Notes under the pieces: generated by a model
Told to the model about the DNA's origin: nothing
Seen by the model: the letters and a program-made list of their open reading frames with translations, nothing else
The model's database searches: none
Translations under genes and position numbers: made by a program
Virus record (IMG/VR): IMGVR_UViG_3300042261_002385
Span: 248,001 to 312,000 of that record
DNA: 64,000 nucleotides
Origin: a virus
Reading direction: 5' to 3' (one strand)
In this document: positions 15,821 through 23,973 of the stretch, piece by piece
Numbering within the stretch: the first letter of the stretch is position 1
Layout of the letters: the number at the start of each line of letters is the position of its first letter

Positions 15821-16402
15821 TTAGAAAGGCATGTTATCATCATCTAATCCTTCATCTAAAGTAAAACCAAAAGTAAGGATTCCTCTATTATCTTTTGACT
15901 GCCACATTTCAAATTCTGAATCATATTGAGCCAATATATCTCTTTTTAATTTGTTAGCGACTTCAAAAACTTTAATTACATTTCTAAGAGTTTCTTTTTT
16001 ACCCATGTAAACCTCTATTAAAATTTCATCATTTTTACGAGCGGTCACTCTTACATCTGAAACTCCAGCATTTCTAAACATCTGTCTTAAAAGATAAGTT
16101 AAATGTTCGATATCATCATCTTGTTCATCTTCATATATGTCATATTCATCGTCATCATCGTCATCATCAAATTTAGGATTTGAAGATTTTCTGCCATATT
16201 TGTTATTATCATCATCGTCATCATACCAATCATCAAAATCTCCATAATCTTTAGTAGAGTCATCAGCATAATCATAATCATCATCATCATCAGGCCATCT
16301 AGCTTCGTTTTTCTTATTAGCCGGTAAATTATCATTAAGATGACTTAAGTCATCTTTTCTAATATTTTCTTTAAGATAGTCTAAAAAATTATTTATGTTC
16401 AT
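15821..16402 (-). CDS. Asp-rich acidic protein
   Basis: A 193-residue protein. Residues about 37-100 are almost only Asp, Tyr, Asn and Lys, with Asp runs such as DDDDDYDYADDS, and likely disordered. The C-terminal part (100-193) looks folded: a helix HLTYLLRQMFRNAG, strands VRVTARKNDEILIEVYMG, then another helix, and a strand with LTFGFTLDEG. The opening MNINNFLDYLKENI resembles the head-targeting type of amphipathic N-terminus. A DNA mimic or a head-internal protein are both possible; neither is shown. It overlaps the upstream peptidase gene by one base. Confidence 0.65.
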   Translation of the reverse strand: MNINNFLDYLKENIRKDDLSHLNDNLPANKKNEARWPDDDDDYDYADDSTKDYGDFDDWYDDDDDNNKYGRKSSNPKFDDDDDDDEYDIYEDEQDDDIEHLTYLLRQMFRNAGVSDVRVTARKNDEILIEVYMGKKETLRNVIKVFEVANKLKRDILAQYDSEFEMWQSKDNRGILTFGFTLDEGLDDDNMPF

Positions 16403-17934
16403 TATCTCAATTCTATTTTTAAGTAAGTTTCACTAAAGAAACAATCATCCGCTATTTTATATTTTGCTAAGATTGTTTGAACTCTTATCAATGCATCATA
16501 TATTTCAGCCATATCAGACTCTTCTAAGTCTAAACTTACAAATATTCTATCGTCACTACCAACTACTTTAACATCTATACCAAAAACATTTTTCTTAACT
16601 TCATTAATTAGTTCTTTGTGTTTTGCAAACAACTCTTGATTGTATCCGACTTTTCTTTTGACTGGAAGATTATTCCAATCAACTTTTATAGAAGCTTCGG
16701 CTAATTTTTTCAAATAAGTTATATTCTGCATTTCAGTTCCTCTATGTTCATTATAATATCCAACAGATATGTTCGTGCACTCAGCTATATCTTCCATTAG
16801 AGATGCTGAATCAGTATAAACTCCAGTCGTATCTAAAGAAAGATTTAAACCATTTTTGTTATATTCATCACAAAGAGCTTGTGCAAAATCATTTGAACAA
16901 CATTGTCTACCTAATTGGTGAGTAATAACTGACGTGGTTCTTCTTCTATCAAAAGAAACACAATATTTAACATCTGTCAAATAGTCACATTTATCATATA
17001 CAGATGAAAGTGCATTTGAACCAATTCCTCCTCTTTCTTCTCCAATGAAGAAGTAGTAGATACCAGGAACATTGTTAGCCATCATATAAAGCATTACTGT
17101 AGTTCCAGCTTTATCATCGGCTCCAAGTATACTTGAACCATCTGTATAAATTATTTCATCACCTGAACCAGTCTTGATTAGTCTAAATGAATATCCCTCT
17201 TCCTCAACCCTTCCATTTGCTTGAAATAAACGAGTTGTTTTTTGTTCTCTGTCTGCAGTGTCTAAGTGACAAGTAAACATTACCTTTTGTTTATCATTAC
17301 CAATAATCTTATAATAATTACCGACTCTATCTTGTTTTAAATCAGGTAAGAATTTAAGCACTTCTTTTTCATGTCTACAATCAGAAAAATGTGGGTAAGT
17401 TTTAGTAGTAAGTGAAAGAAAAGTTGCTTTAACATCCTTCGGATTGTAACTAAATTCAGGAACAACTATTCTTTGAGCGGACGTGGTATCTTCTTCACCA
17501 ATATTATCAGCTACGATTGCGTTATATTGATGGATAAATGATTTAATCTCATCTTCTGTTAGTAGACCGGGCCAGTAATATCTAAAAAATTTACCAATCT
17601 TCATATCATACTTTTTATCAGCTATTTTCACTTCAAAACAGTATGGTTTTTTTGAAATAGTGACATCACTAATTCCCAATCCATTAAAATATTTAGAACC
17701 CTCTTCTCCTAACCAAAGCATTTCAAAGGCAAGATAGTTGTCATTATCTTCCATATTTTTTAATACTTTACAGAGGTCTTTTGATAATTTTATTTTGATA
17801 CCAGTATCTTTTGTAGATGACTTTGTGTCAAAAATTTCTTCTTTTGATTTATAACCACCACCTGTGTAATTACGTTCACCTGGGAAAGATTGAGTTCCAG
17901 CTTCAAATAGTTGATTATATTTAAATAATTCCAT
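16402..17934 (-). CDS. M20/M28/M42-type zinc peptidase with N-terminal extension
   Basis: A 510-residue protein. The peptidase part carries VMFTCHLDTAD (His223, Asp225), LGADDKAGTTVML (bridging Asp about 273), FFIGEERGGIGS (catalytic Glu299-300), SFDRR (Asp329) and a late His in YYNEHRGTEMQ; these are the five positions of a two-zinc aminopeptidase. The first 200 residues are an extra domain of unknown type that opens MELFKYNQLFEAG, a weak form of the shared N-terminal peptide. No signal peptide is seen. It is first in a minus-strand run with the Asp-rich protein and has a promoter-like motif 4 bases before its ATG. The second such peptidase lies 1.3 kb away. Confidence 0.8.
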   Translation of the reverse strand: MELFKYNQLFEAGTQSFPGERNYTGGGYKSKEEIFDTKSSTKDTGIKIKLSKDLCKVLKNMEDNDNYLAFEMLWLGEEGSKYFNGLGISDVTISKKPYCFEVKIADKKYDMKIGKFFRYYWPGLLTEDEIKSFIHQYNAIVADNIGEEDTTSAQRIVVPEFSYNPKDVKATFLSLTTKTYPHFSDCRHEKEVLKFLPDLKQDRVGNYYKIIGNDKQKVMFTCHLDTADREQKTTRLFQANGRVEEEGYSFRLIKTGSGDEIIYTDGSSILGADDKAGTTVMLYMMANNVPGIYYFFIGEERGGIGSNALSSVYDKCDYLTDVKYCVSFDRRRTTSVITHQLGRQCCSNDFAQALCDEYNKNGLNLSLDTTGVYTDSASLMEDIAECTNISVGYYNEHRGTEMQNITYLKKLAEASIKVDWNNLPVKRKVGYNQELFAKHKELINEVKKNVFGIDVKVVGSDDRIFVSLDLEESDMAEIYDALIRVQTILAKYKIADDCFFSETYLKIELR

Positions 17935-17938
17935 AGAG

Positions 17939-17949
17939 TATATATTAAA
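17939..17949 (-). promoter_or_regulatory. Late-promoter-like TTTAATATATA motif
   Basis: Read on the minus strand; only 4 bases separate it from the ATG of the peptidase gene at 17934. Confidence 0.6.
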
Positions 17950-17950
17950 T

Positions 17951-18520
17951 TTAAATATGTATTATATTTCTATCTTTATTCTCTATGAATGCTCTACCCA
18001 CGGTCGGTTGATGAGATTCAATAAAAGCATCTTCTTCTTTGGTTCTATAACTTTTATTTTTTAGTTCTTTTATTTTATTTTCAACTTCGATTGGTGGATT
18101 AATACTCACCCTATCTTTGTAACACCAAACTATCTCAGCGAAATTGTTATCTTTGGCTTTGCTGTTCTTTTTAGCAATCTCTGCTGCTTTTTTTAGAATG
18201 TGGTCTGGAATAATATCATCTTTAATTGCTTTAACTAAAACGTGACTTCCCGGATATCCGGATGCATGTAACCAAATGTCCTGAACACTCGAAGCAACTC
18301 CTCCGATAGATTTAGCATATTTACCACAAAAATTACTAGTCAAAAAATGATTTGACTCTTTATTTCTACCCCAGTAAACATCATATGAATTATCAAGATT
18401 CAAATCGTCTATGATTTTTTTATGTTTTATATCAACACCACTCTTACTGAACTCTTTTAATTGACTGTTTATGAGATTTTCTTTTAATACAAAATCACTG
18501 TAATTTCTAGTTATCTTCAT
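17951..18520 (-). CDS. Stand-alone NFACT-R (DUF814) domain protein
   Basis: About 189 residues from ATG 18520 (MKITRNYSDF); the frame open upstream to 18547 runs into the promoter motif. The centre matches the NFACT-R domain of RqcH/NEMF: DIWLHASGYPGSHVLVK, a helix LKKAAEIAKKNSKAKDN and the strand FAEIVWCYKDRVS. In cells RqcH binds split large ribosomal subunits and adds C-terminal alanine tails to stalled chains. The NFACT-N, HhH and coiled-coil parts of RqcH are absent, so it is not a complete RqcH. It may bind tRNA or stalled ribosomes alone, or interfere with host RqcH. It lies near the tmRNA-like gene. Confidence 0.78.
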   Translation of the reverse strand: MKITRNYSDFVLKENLINSQLKEFSKSGVDIKHKKIIDDLNLDNSYDVYWGRNKESNHFLTSNFCGKYAKSIGGVASSVQDIWLHASGYPGSHVLVKAIKDDIIPDHILKKAAEIAKKNSKAKDNNFAEIVWCYKDRVSINPPIEVENKIKELKNKSYRTKEEDAFIESHQPTVGRAFIENKDRNIIHI

Positions 18521-18548
18521 AACATATATATAAATTATCTTAAACAAA

Positions 18549-18570
18549 AAACCCTCTAAAAAGAGGGTTT
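18549..18570 (-). terminator. Rho-independent terminator
   Basis: Stem AAACCCTCT / AGAGGGTTT with a short A-rich loop and T-run on the minus strand, after the 18593-19321 gene. Confidence 0.88.
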
Positions 18571-18592
18571 TATCTATTTAAGACTTTAAATA

Positions 18593-19321
18593 TTAACTCA
18601 AATTGAATACAAAACTTTCAAGTTGACCGAAGTTAGTAGCACTAACAGGAACAGTAATAGTCGTTACACCACCAGACCAAGTTCCACTATAATATGCAGT
18701 TGAATGTGTCCAAGCATTTGAAGGTGTGCCTGAACCTGAAGGTAGAATCTTTGCAATTTGGTTATTGTAGTAAGCTCCAGTTGAAGCGGGTGCTTGTATA
18801 ATAAGTGAATTACCACTTGTTGTTGCTGTAGCTCCAGTAGGTAATGCAACAATGTTAGCCGCTAAAGTAGCAACGGCAGTTTCTGCACTTTGAGTAGCTG
18901 AAAAAGTATATCCAAATGGTCCAAAAATATTCCAGTTTGATGCTGTTACAGAACCAGTACCGTGTGATCCCCAGACTTGTATTTTGACGTTTGTTGCGTG
19001 AGCTAGAAGAGCTCCTGAACCTCCTGTAGCTGTTCCACCGAATGTAAAAGTAGCGGTCGCTGGTGAAAAAGTAGGTGCTACACCATTCGCTCCAGTAAGG
19101 TTATTAGATGATGTTCCATTAACATTCGCTGAAAATGTAAAATTACCACTATCTTCAGTTAAAAATCGTCCATCTGTCAAAGATATAGTTCTAGATTCCG
19201 TGAATCCAGCAACTGTAAGAGATGTTTCACCTCTTAGTCTCAAAGCTGTAACATCAAAAGTGATGACATCAGTTGTGCTGTTATAACTAGCAGAGTTAAT
19301 GTTTATGTAAGGTCTTGACAT
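18593..19321 (-). CDS. Probable virion surface or decoration protein
   Basis: A 242-residue Ser/Thr/Gly/Ala-rich beta protein with few charged residues. Runs such as TATFTFGGTATGGSGA and WSGGVTTITVPVSATNFGQ suggest a beta-sandwich. It has its own promoter-like motif (AAATATATAAAAG about 20-30 bases upstream) and terminator and lies immediately downstream of the major capsid gene, so a head decoration protein (Hoc/Soc-like role) is the best guess; a fibre protein is the alternative. There is no sequence-level family match that I can name. Confidence 0.6.
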   Translation of the reverse strand: MSRPYININSASYNSTTDVITFDVTALRLRGETSLTVAGFTESRTISLTDGRFLTEDSGNFTFSANVNGTSSNNLTGANGVAPTFSPATATFTFGGTATGGSGALLAHATNVKIQVWGSHGTGSVTASNWNIFGPFGYTFSATQSAETAVATLAANIVALPTGATATTSGNSLIIQAPASTGAYYNNQIAKILPSGSGTPSNAWTHSTAYYSGTWSGGVTTITVPVSATNFGQLESFVFNLS

Positions 19322-19392
19322 AATATTTATTTTTTCTTTTATATATTTAGTTTCAAAAGTGATTTTTTTCTATTCTGAAAAGTTTTATAAAA

Positions 19393-19424
19393 AAAAAGAG
19401 TCCCAATTGGAACTCTTTTTTCAG
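19393..19424 (-). terminator. Terminator of the major capsid gene
   Basis: AAAAAGAGT and AACTCTTTTT arms around a CCAATTGG palindrome, T-rich on both strands, 12 bases after the capsid stop codon. Confidence 0.85.
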
Positions 19425-19435
19425 AACTTATTCTA

Positions 19436-21208
19436 TTAGTTCAAGTATTGATTACCATCAACAACTTTAATAGTCATAAATTGTTTTTGTGGATACCAAC
19501 CAACTTCAGTTACTGCATATCTAGATCTTAGTAACATTCTTGGTGCGAATGTTGCCTCAGAAATGATAGAGATTGATTGAGCCATCAAATAAGGAACGAA
19601 AATGATACCTGGTTGGTCAGGATTGTTCTTTCTACCAAGAACGATTCTGTTATCGTTATATCTCATATATGGGTCAACATAGATAGAAATATCACCGATA
19701 GAACCTACTGGGTAAAGTTGACCAGAAGCATTCATTTTAGCTTTAACTGGATTAATAGTATAACCAGAGATATCAGAAAGAGCTGCAGCAAGACCCCCGT
19801 TTGTGATAAGGTATTGAGCTGGACCTACACGACCTTCAGTAGCGATGTAGTTAGAAGCGTGAGCAATCTTAGTGATAAGTTTTCTTTGAACAGCGTGAGT
19901 TGTCTCACCACCGATACCACCACCTGCAGTTACATATGATGTATCTAAGTCAAAGATTGTTGGACTAGTAACTCCTGTGTAAGCAGCAGGACCAGAGTAA
20001 AGTGGAGCTGTAGTTCTGTTCAAATCACCCAATTCAAAGATTTTAGCAACGATTTGCTTAGAAATTGTTTGAGATAATTCGTTAACAAGAATTGATTCCA
20101 TTTTTTGAACGATATCCATACCTGTGTTAGCTTTGATATCTTCGATTTCAGTTCTTCTAAGAGCTGAAGATACTTCAATAGTACCTACTGCTACTGACTT
20201 AGAAGAAATTTTAGGACCGATAACTCCAGCATAACTGTTATCATCTGTGTCTCTATCCATTGGATAGTTACCATTGAAACCATCACCACCTTGAGTCCAG
20301 TTTGCAGAGAAACCAGGGATGTGATCTTCAAGAGCTGAAATCAACTCAATTGAAGCGAATCCACTGTTAATTGTAATTCCAGCTACACTTGTGATTTGAG
20401 AAATCATTGATTGTGTAGGGTTGAATGAGTTTCTATTTTGGTCAAAACTCCACATCGCAAGTGTTCCTGTAGTAGAAGTGTAAGGATTTGTTCCTGTATG
20501 AGCAGTGTTAGCTTGTCTGTAAGCTTTGAACATAGGGAAACCATCGATACGAGAGAAACCTAAGAACTCAACAATACCTTGTTTAGAAGCTGTTCCATTC
20601 AATGTAGTTGAAATAGTTGAACCTAAGTTATTTTGTCCTGTAGTTCCTAATGAGAAAAAGAATTGTCCATTTTGTAAACCACCAGAAGACTGAAGGATAG
20701 TAGCTCCGTTTCCAGTTTGCATAGCAGTTGCTAACGTAGATGATGTAGCACCAGCGTTTAATTTAAATACTTGTGGTCTTTCATCAGCGTCACCAGATTT
20801 AGTGTCGTCATAACGGAAATCTACATAAAGTAAATCGATTTTCGGACCTGGAGATGGCTTAACAGCAACAAGGTCAAGTCCGATAGTTTGAGCTGCGATT
20901 TTCATTGCAACTGGTAATAAGTTTTGACCAACATCACCAGAACCAGCAACACCACCTGAACCATATGAGAATGATGTAGCAGAGTTACCGTAAGGTGAAG
21001 TTTGACCAGCAAGTGTAGATGGTTGTGGAGATACAACACTACCCATACCTGATACGTTAGAAGCGTTAACGTAAGCGTTCTCGTTGATTGAGTGGAATTC
21101 AGCATATTCAGCCATCCATTCCATTCTATCACCAGTAACACCCATGTTTTCCAAAACTGGAGACCACTTCTTAATAGCTTTTGATTTGTCTATTCTAATG
21201 TGTGACAT
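19436..21208 (-). CDS. Major capsid protein, gp23-like
   Basis: A 590-residue T4 gp23-type capsid protein. The N-terminal 45 residues (ending WMAEYAEFHSINENAY) look like the scaffold-binding arm removed by the prohead protease, with MAE and YAE as candidate cut sites. Conserved family features follow: VAVKPSPGPKIDLLYVDFRYD, a mid-region with SKSVAVGTIEVSSALRRTEIEDIKANTGMD split by turns, and a C-terminal PYLMAQSISI...RYAVTEVGWYPQ part. T4 gp23 is about 520 residues, so this one has insertions, probably in the 90-330 region rich in Gly, Ser, Asn and Thr. It follows the protease-scaffold gene, the usual T4-like order. Confidence 0.93.
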   Translation of the reverse strand: MSHIRIDKSKAIKKWSPVLENMGVTGDRMEWMAEYAEFHSINENAYVNASNVSGMGSVVSPQPSTLAGQTSPYGNSATSFSYGSGGVAGSGDVGQNLLPVAMKIAAQTIGLDLVAVKPSPGPKIDLLYVDFRYDDTKSGDADERPQVFKLNAGATSSTLATAMQTGNGATILQSSGGLQNGQFFFSLGTTGQNNLGSTISTTLNGTASKQGIVEFLGFSRIDGFPMFKAYRQANTAHTGTNPYTSTTGTLAMWSFDQNRNSFNPTQSMISQITSVAGITINSGFASIELISALEDHIPGFSANWTQGGDGFNGNYPMDRDTDDNSYAGVIGPKISSKSVAVGTIEVSSALRRTEIEDIKANTGMDIVQKMESILVNELSQTISKQIVAKIFELGDLNRTTAPLYSGPAAYTGVTSPTIFDLDTSYVTAGGGIGGETTHAVQRKLITKIAHASNYIATEGRVGPAQYLITNGGLAAALSDISGYTINPVKAKMNASGQLYPVGSIGDISIYVDPYMRYNDNRIVLGRKNNPDQPGIIFVPYLMAQSISIISEATFAPRMLLRSRYAVTEVGWYPQKQFMTIKVVDGNQYLN

Positions 21209-21287
21209 AGTTTAATTTTATTTTTTTTTGTTATCTATATATAACCCTTTATTTGCCTTATTTTTAAAGGTGTGGATTTTTTATAGA

Positions 21288-23387
21288 TTAAATGTTTTTG
21301 AATCTTTCTAAAATTGCTTGAGCTTCTTTATCAGAAAGTTTATCCTCTTGGATAAGAGCTTCGTGAGAAACTAATTTTTTAGTAACAGATTCATTCTTTT
21401 TGAGATTTCTAGTCAACCAGAAATGCTCAACTTGTGATTCAGTCTTCAATACATCTTCTGGATAAAGTCTAGCTTGTGACAAGATAGATTTTTTAGAAGT
21501 GTCGTTCAACTGTTCCCAGATTGGCTTAACGTTTTCAGGCATCAATCTGATTACTCTTTCTTCAAGAGATTCATTCTTTGTAGACAGTGCTTCAGCAATC
21601 AATGTAAGAACTTCCTTCTGTGTAAAATAACTTCTTTCGTTTATGTGAAGTTTAACAGTTTCTTGTTCATCGTTAGATAATGCATAAAAGCTATCAACTT
21701 GTGACTTGTTTAAGAATTTTAAGAAATTCAAGTCAGTTGTTTCAGAAACTTTACGTTTTTTAGCTTCTTCAATTAATTTATTAATAGACTCAGATAATTC
21801 AGAATCATCGTGACCATGAACCTCATGAGATTCGTGTCCATATTTTTCTTCGTTGTCATCATCATTGTTTTCGTGAGAATAAGCTTCTTCGTCATGTGAA
21901 GCAGGAACTCCGTGATAATTTTCTTCATTATCATCATCGTTGTTGTGATTCTCTTCTTCGTGATTTTCAAAACCATAAGCTGATAGCGAAGCGAAAGCCT
22001 CTTCATCATGGTTTTCAAATAATTTACCACCTTTAGAATTTAATTTTTCAACAATCATTCCTTGATAAGAAATTGATCTATCAAGATTTTCAGCGATATA
22101 CTCAGAGTAGGCGATGTTATCATCTAAATGCTCCGCGATATACTCAGAGTAAGCGATGTTACCTTCAACATGCTCAGCTAAGTATTCAGAATACGCGATA
22201 GAGTTATCAACGTGCTCAGCTAAGTATTCAGAGTAAGCGATGTTTTTATCAAGATTCTCAGCAATATACTCAGAGTAAGCGATGTTTTTATCAAGATTCT
22301 CAGCAATATACTCAGAGTAAGCGATGTTCTTATCAAGGTTTTCTGCTAAGTATTCTGAGTAAGAAATGTTTTTGTCTAAGTTTTCAGCGATATACTCAGA
22401 ATAAGAGATATTCTTATCTAAGTTTTCAGCTAGATACTCAGAATATTCAATATTCTTATCTAAATTTTCAGCAACATACTCAGTATAGTTAATTGCTTTT
22501 TCAAGATTTTCTGCTAAATAGTCATTATGTTTAGCAAGTTTTTCAGTTGTGTTTCTAAGAGATTTGTTCTCATTAACAACAACTTGGATTTTTTCAGCTA
22601 AGTAGTCAAGATATTTAACTACTTGTGAATTAGTTGAGTTCAATTCTTCGTAGTATTCAAGTAATTGCTCTAATTTCTTAGGAGCCATATTACCTTTAGA
22701 AATTGCACTCTTAACTTCTTTTTTAGTTGAAGCAATCTCGTTTACTAAATACTTTGAATAATCAGTCAACTGTTTCTTAGTAACAAAGTCGTTTCTGTTC
22801 ATGTTGAATAATTCATTTATTTTTGACTCGTCGGACATTTCATATATCCTAAAGTTAGATTTTGGGTTTGTATAACCTAAAGACTCATTAAGTGTTTTTA
22901 CTGACATTTTTGCTGAAGCAAAACCTGGATCAGCTACAATGTCATATGTGAATAATTTTTTCAATGAAACAGATCCGTCAGATTCAGTGATACCAGCCGC
23001 TCTAGAAGAAACGAATACCGGACAACCATCATCAACTAATGCTTTCGCTTCTTTACCCCAATAAGTGCTAAGAAGTCTAATTTCACCAGCAACAATGTTT
23101 TGTTCTTTAAGATAGTTTGCTTTAGTGATAATGTGTGATGCTCTTGCTAAAGAAGTGTCAAAAACATCTGGGTGATCAAACTCACCATAAACAGCTCCTA
23201 AACTGTTCATTCTTTCATTCAACTCATCCAACGCTGGTAAGAATCTGTCTGCTGTATAGATACGTTCATTACGGTTTTTCACTCCAAATTCAGTGAAAGT
23301 TCCACCTAAAACGTAATCTTTTTTACCAGATGCATTTTCTCGTATTAGAGCATTCGTTGAATTTTCTACGATTAATACTGATTTCAT
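21288..23387 (-). CDS. Prohead core protease fused to scaffold (gp21/gp22-like) with 14-residue repeats
   Basis: A 699-residue fusion. Residues 1-170 are a gp21-type serine protease: GEFDHP (His72), VFVSSRAAG (Ser127/128) and TYDIVADPGFA (Asp149 region). Residues about 285-445 hold about eleven 14-residue repeats of the form Y-S-E-Y-I/L-A-E-N-L-D-K-N-I-A. An acidic His/Asp/Glu/Asn-rich stretch (about 455-535) and a helical C-terminal domain with Lys/Glu complete the scaffold part. Each repeat carries Ile/Leu-Ala-Glu, the type of site cut by T4 gp21, so the core could be chopped into peptides after maturation. In T4 the two functions are separate genes; fusions occur in other phages. It sits directly upstream of the capsid gene. 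Confidence 0.85.
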   Translation of the reverse strand: MKSVLIVENSTNALIRENASGKKDYVLGGTFTEFGVKNRNERIYTADRFLPALDELNERMNSLGAVYGEFDHPDVFDTSLARASHIITKANYLKEQNIVAGEIRLLSTYWGKEAKALVDDGCPVFVSSRAAGITESDGSVSLKKLFTYDIVADPGFASAKMSVKTLNESLGYTNPKSNFRIYEMSDESKINELFNMNRNDFVTKKQLTDYSKYLVNEIASTKKEVKSAISKGNMAPKKLEQLLEYYEELNSTNSQVVKYLDYLAEKIQVVVNENKSLRNTTEKLAKHNDYLAENLEKAINYTEYVAENLDKNIEYSEYLAENLDKNISYSEYIAENLDKNISYSEYLAENLDKNIAYSEYIAENLDKNIAYSEYIAENLDKNIAYSEYLAEHVDNSIAYSEYLAEHVEGNIAYSEYIAEHLDDNIAYSEYIAENLDRSISYQGMIVEKLNSKGGKLFENHDEEAFASLSAYGFENHEEENHNNDDDNEENYHGVPASHDEEAYSHENNDDDNEEKYGHESHEVHGHDDSELSESINKLIEEAKKRKVSETTDLNFLKFLNKSQVDSFYALSNDEQETVKLHINERSYFTQKEVLTLIAEALSTKNESLEERVIRLMPENVKPIWEQLNDTSKKSILSQARLYPEDVLKTESQVEHFWLTRNLKKNESVTKKLVSHEALIQEDKLSDKEAQAILERFKNI
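22075..22520 (-). repeat. 42-base tandem repeats in the scaffold domain
   Basis: About eleven imperfect 42-base units, each coding one 14-residue helix repeat. Some neighbouring units are nearly identical at DNA level (around 22220-22330), which points to recent duplication. Confidence 0.88.
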
Positions 23388-23435
23388 TCAAAAATAATTA
23401 TTTTTTACCTTTTACAGTTGGATTATATATTACAT

Positions 23436-23469
23436 AAAAAACCACCTAATTTACAAAGGTGGATTTTTT
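23436..23469. terminator. Bidirectional hairpin with no gene feeding it
   Basis: CCACCT / AGGTGG stem with A-run and T-run arms, so it can terminate on either strand. It lies in the divergent space between the protease gene and a plus-strand cassette, where no annotated gene is transcribed towards it. Confidence 0.6.
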
Positions 23470-23564
23470 ATAGTCGATTAAAACCTTTATCAATAATAAG
23501 TCATGTAGAATTAAGAGGAAGAGCTGGTTTTTTAATAAATAACCTAAAAAATAAGTGGTTTTTT

Positions 23565-23966
23565 ATGATTCTCACTAGAGAAATATCTATCAAAATAACA
23601 GAGTCCAATATGCAATACTATGAGGACTTAGGATATGACGTTTCAATTGGTGAAAATTTATTAATTCCAGTCGAACTAATGTCAAGAGGGTCTCATTACA
23701 AAATAAAATGTAAGTGTGATAGTTGTTCAATTGAGAAAGATGTGATTTTTAAAAATTATGTAAAATACGACAATGACTGGGGACAATACTACTGTAGAAA
23801 ATGTTCTGAGAAGAAAAGAAAGGATACTCTTCAGAGAAATTACGGAGTAGACTATCCTATTCAGAATAAAAAAGTTATGTCTAAAATGAAAAAAACACTT
23901 ATGAAAAAATATGGAGTAGACAATATCTCTAAGAGAGATATTAAACAAAACAATTCTCCTGAATAA
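23565..23966 (+). CDS. Homing-endonuclease-associated zinc-ribbon protein, probably truncated
   Basis: About 133 residues from ATG 23565; the frame back to TTG 23418 crosses the hairpin and is unlikely. The start ISIKITESNMQYYEDLGYD is followed by a zinc ribbon (KCKCDSCSIEKDV... YYCRKCSEKKR) and two copies of a Tyr-Gly-Val-Asp motif (RNYGVDYPIQNKK, KKYGVDNISKRD) that bind DNA in phage homing endonucleases. No nuclease domain (HNH or GIY-YIG) follows, so the protein is either a remnant or a DNA-binding module. It lies 7 bases before the RNase R gene, and the pair interrupts the head gene order. Confidence 0.7.
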   Translation: MILTREISIKITESNMQYYEDLGYDVSIGENLLIPVELMSRGSHYKIKCKCDSCSIEKDVIFKNYVKYDNDWGQYYCRKCSEKKRKDTLQRNYGVDYPIQNKKVMSKMKKTLMKKYGVDNISKRDIKQNNSPE

Positions 23967-23973
23967 AATTCCT

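Noticed and set aside
16099-16335. Met/Ile-rich frame on the minus strand inside the Asp-rich gene
   Set aside because: A frame-shifted reading of GAT-rich sequence; the Asp-rich frame has a clear start, folded C-terminal part and one-base overlap with the gene before it.
22075-22520. Regular direct repeats that could suggest a CRISPR array
   Set aside because: Units of 42 bases are contiguous, without spacers, and stay in frame inside the scaffold gene.
23418-23564. TTG start giving the zinc-ribbon protein 49 more residues
   Set aside because: The stretch contains a bidirectional hairpin with T-runs and reads like non-coding AT-rich DNA; ATG 23565 starts a family-like N-terminus.
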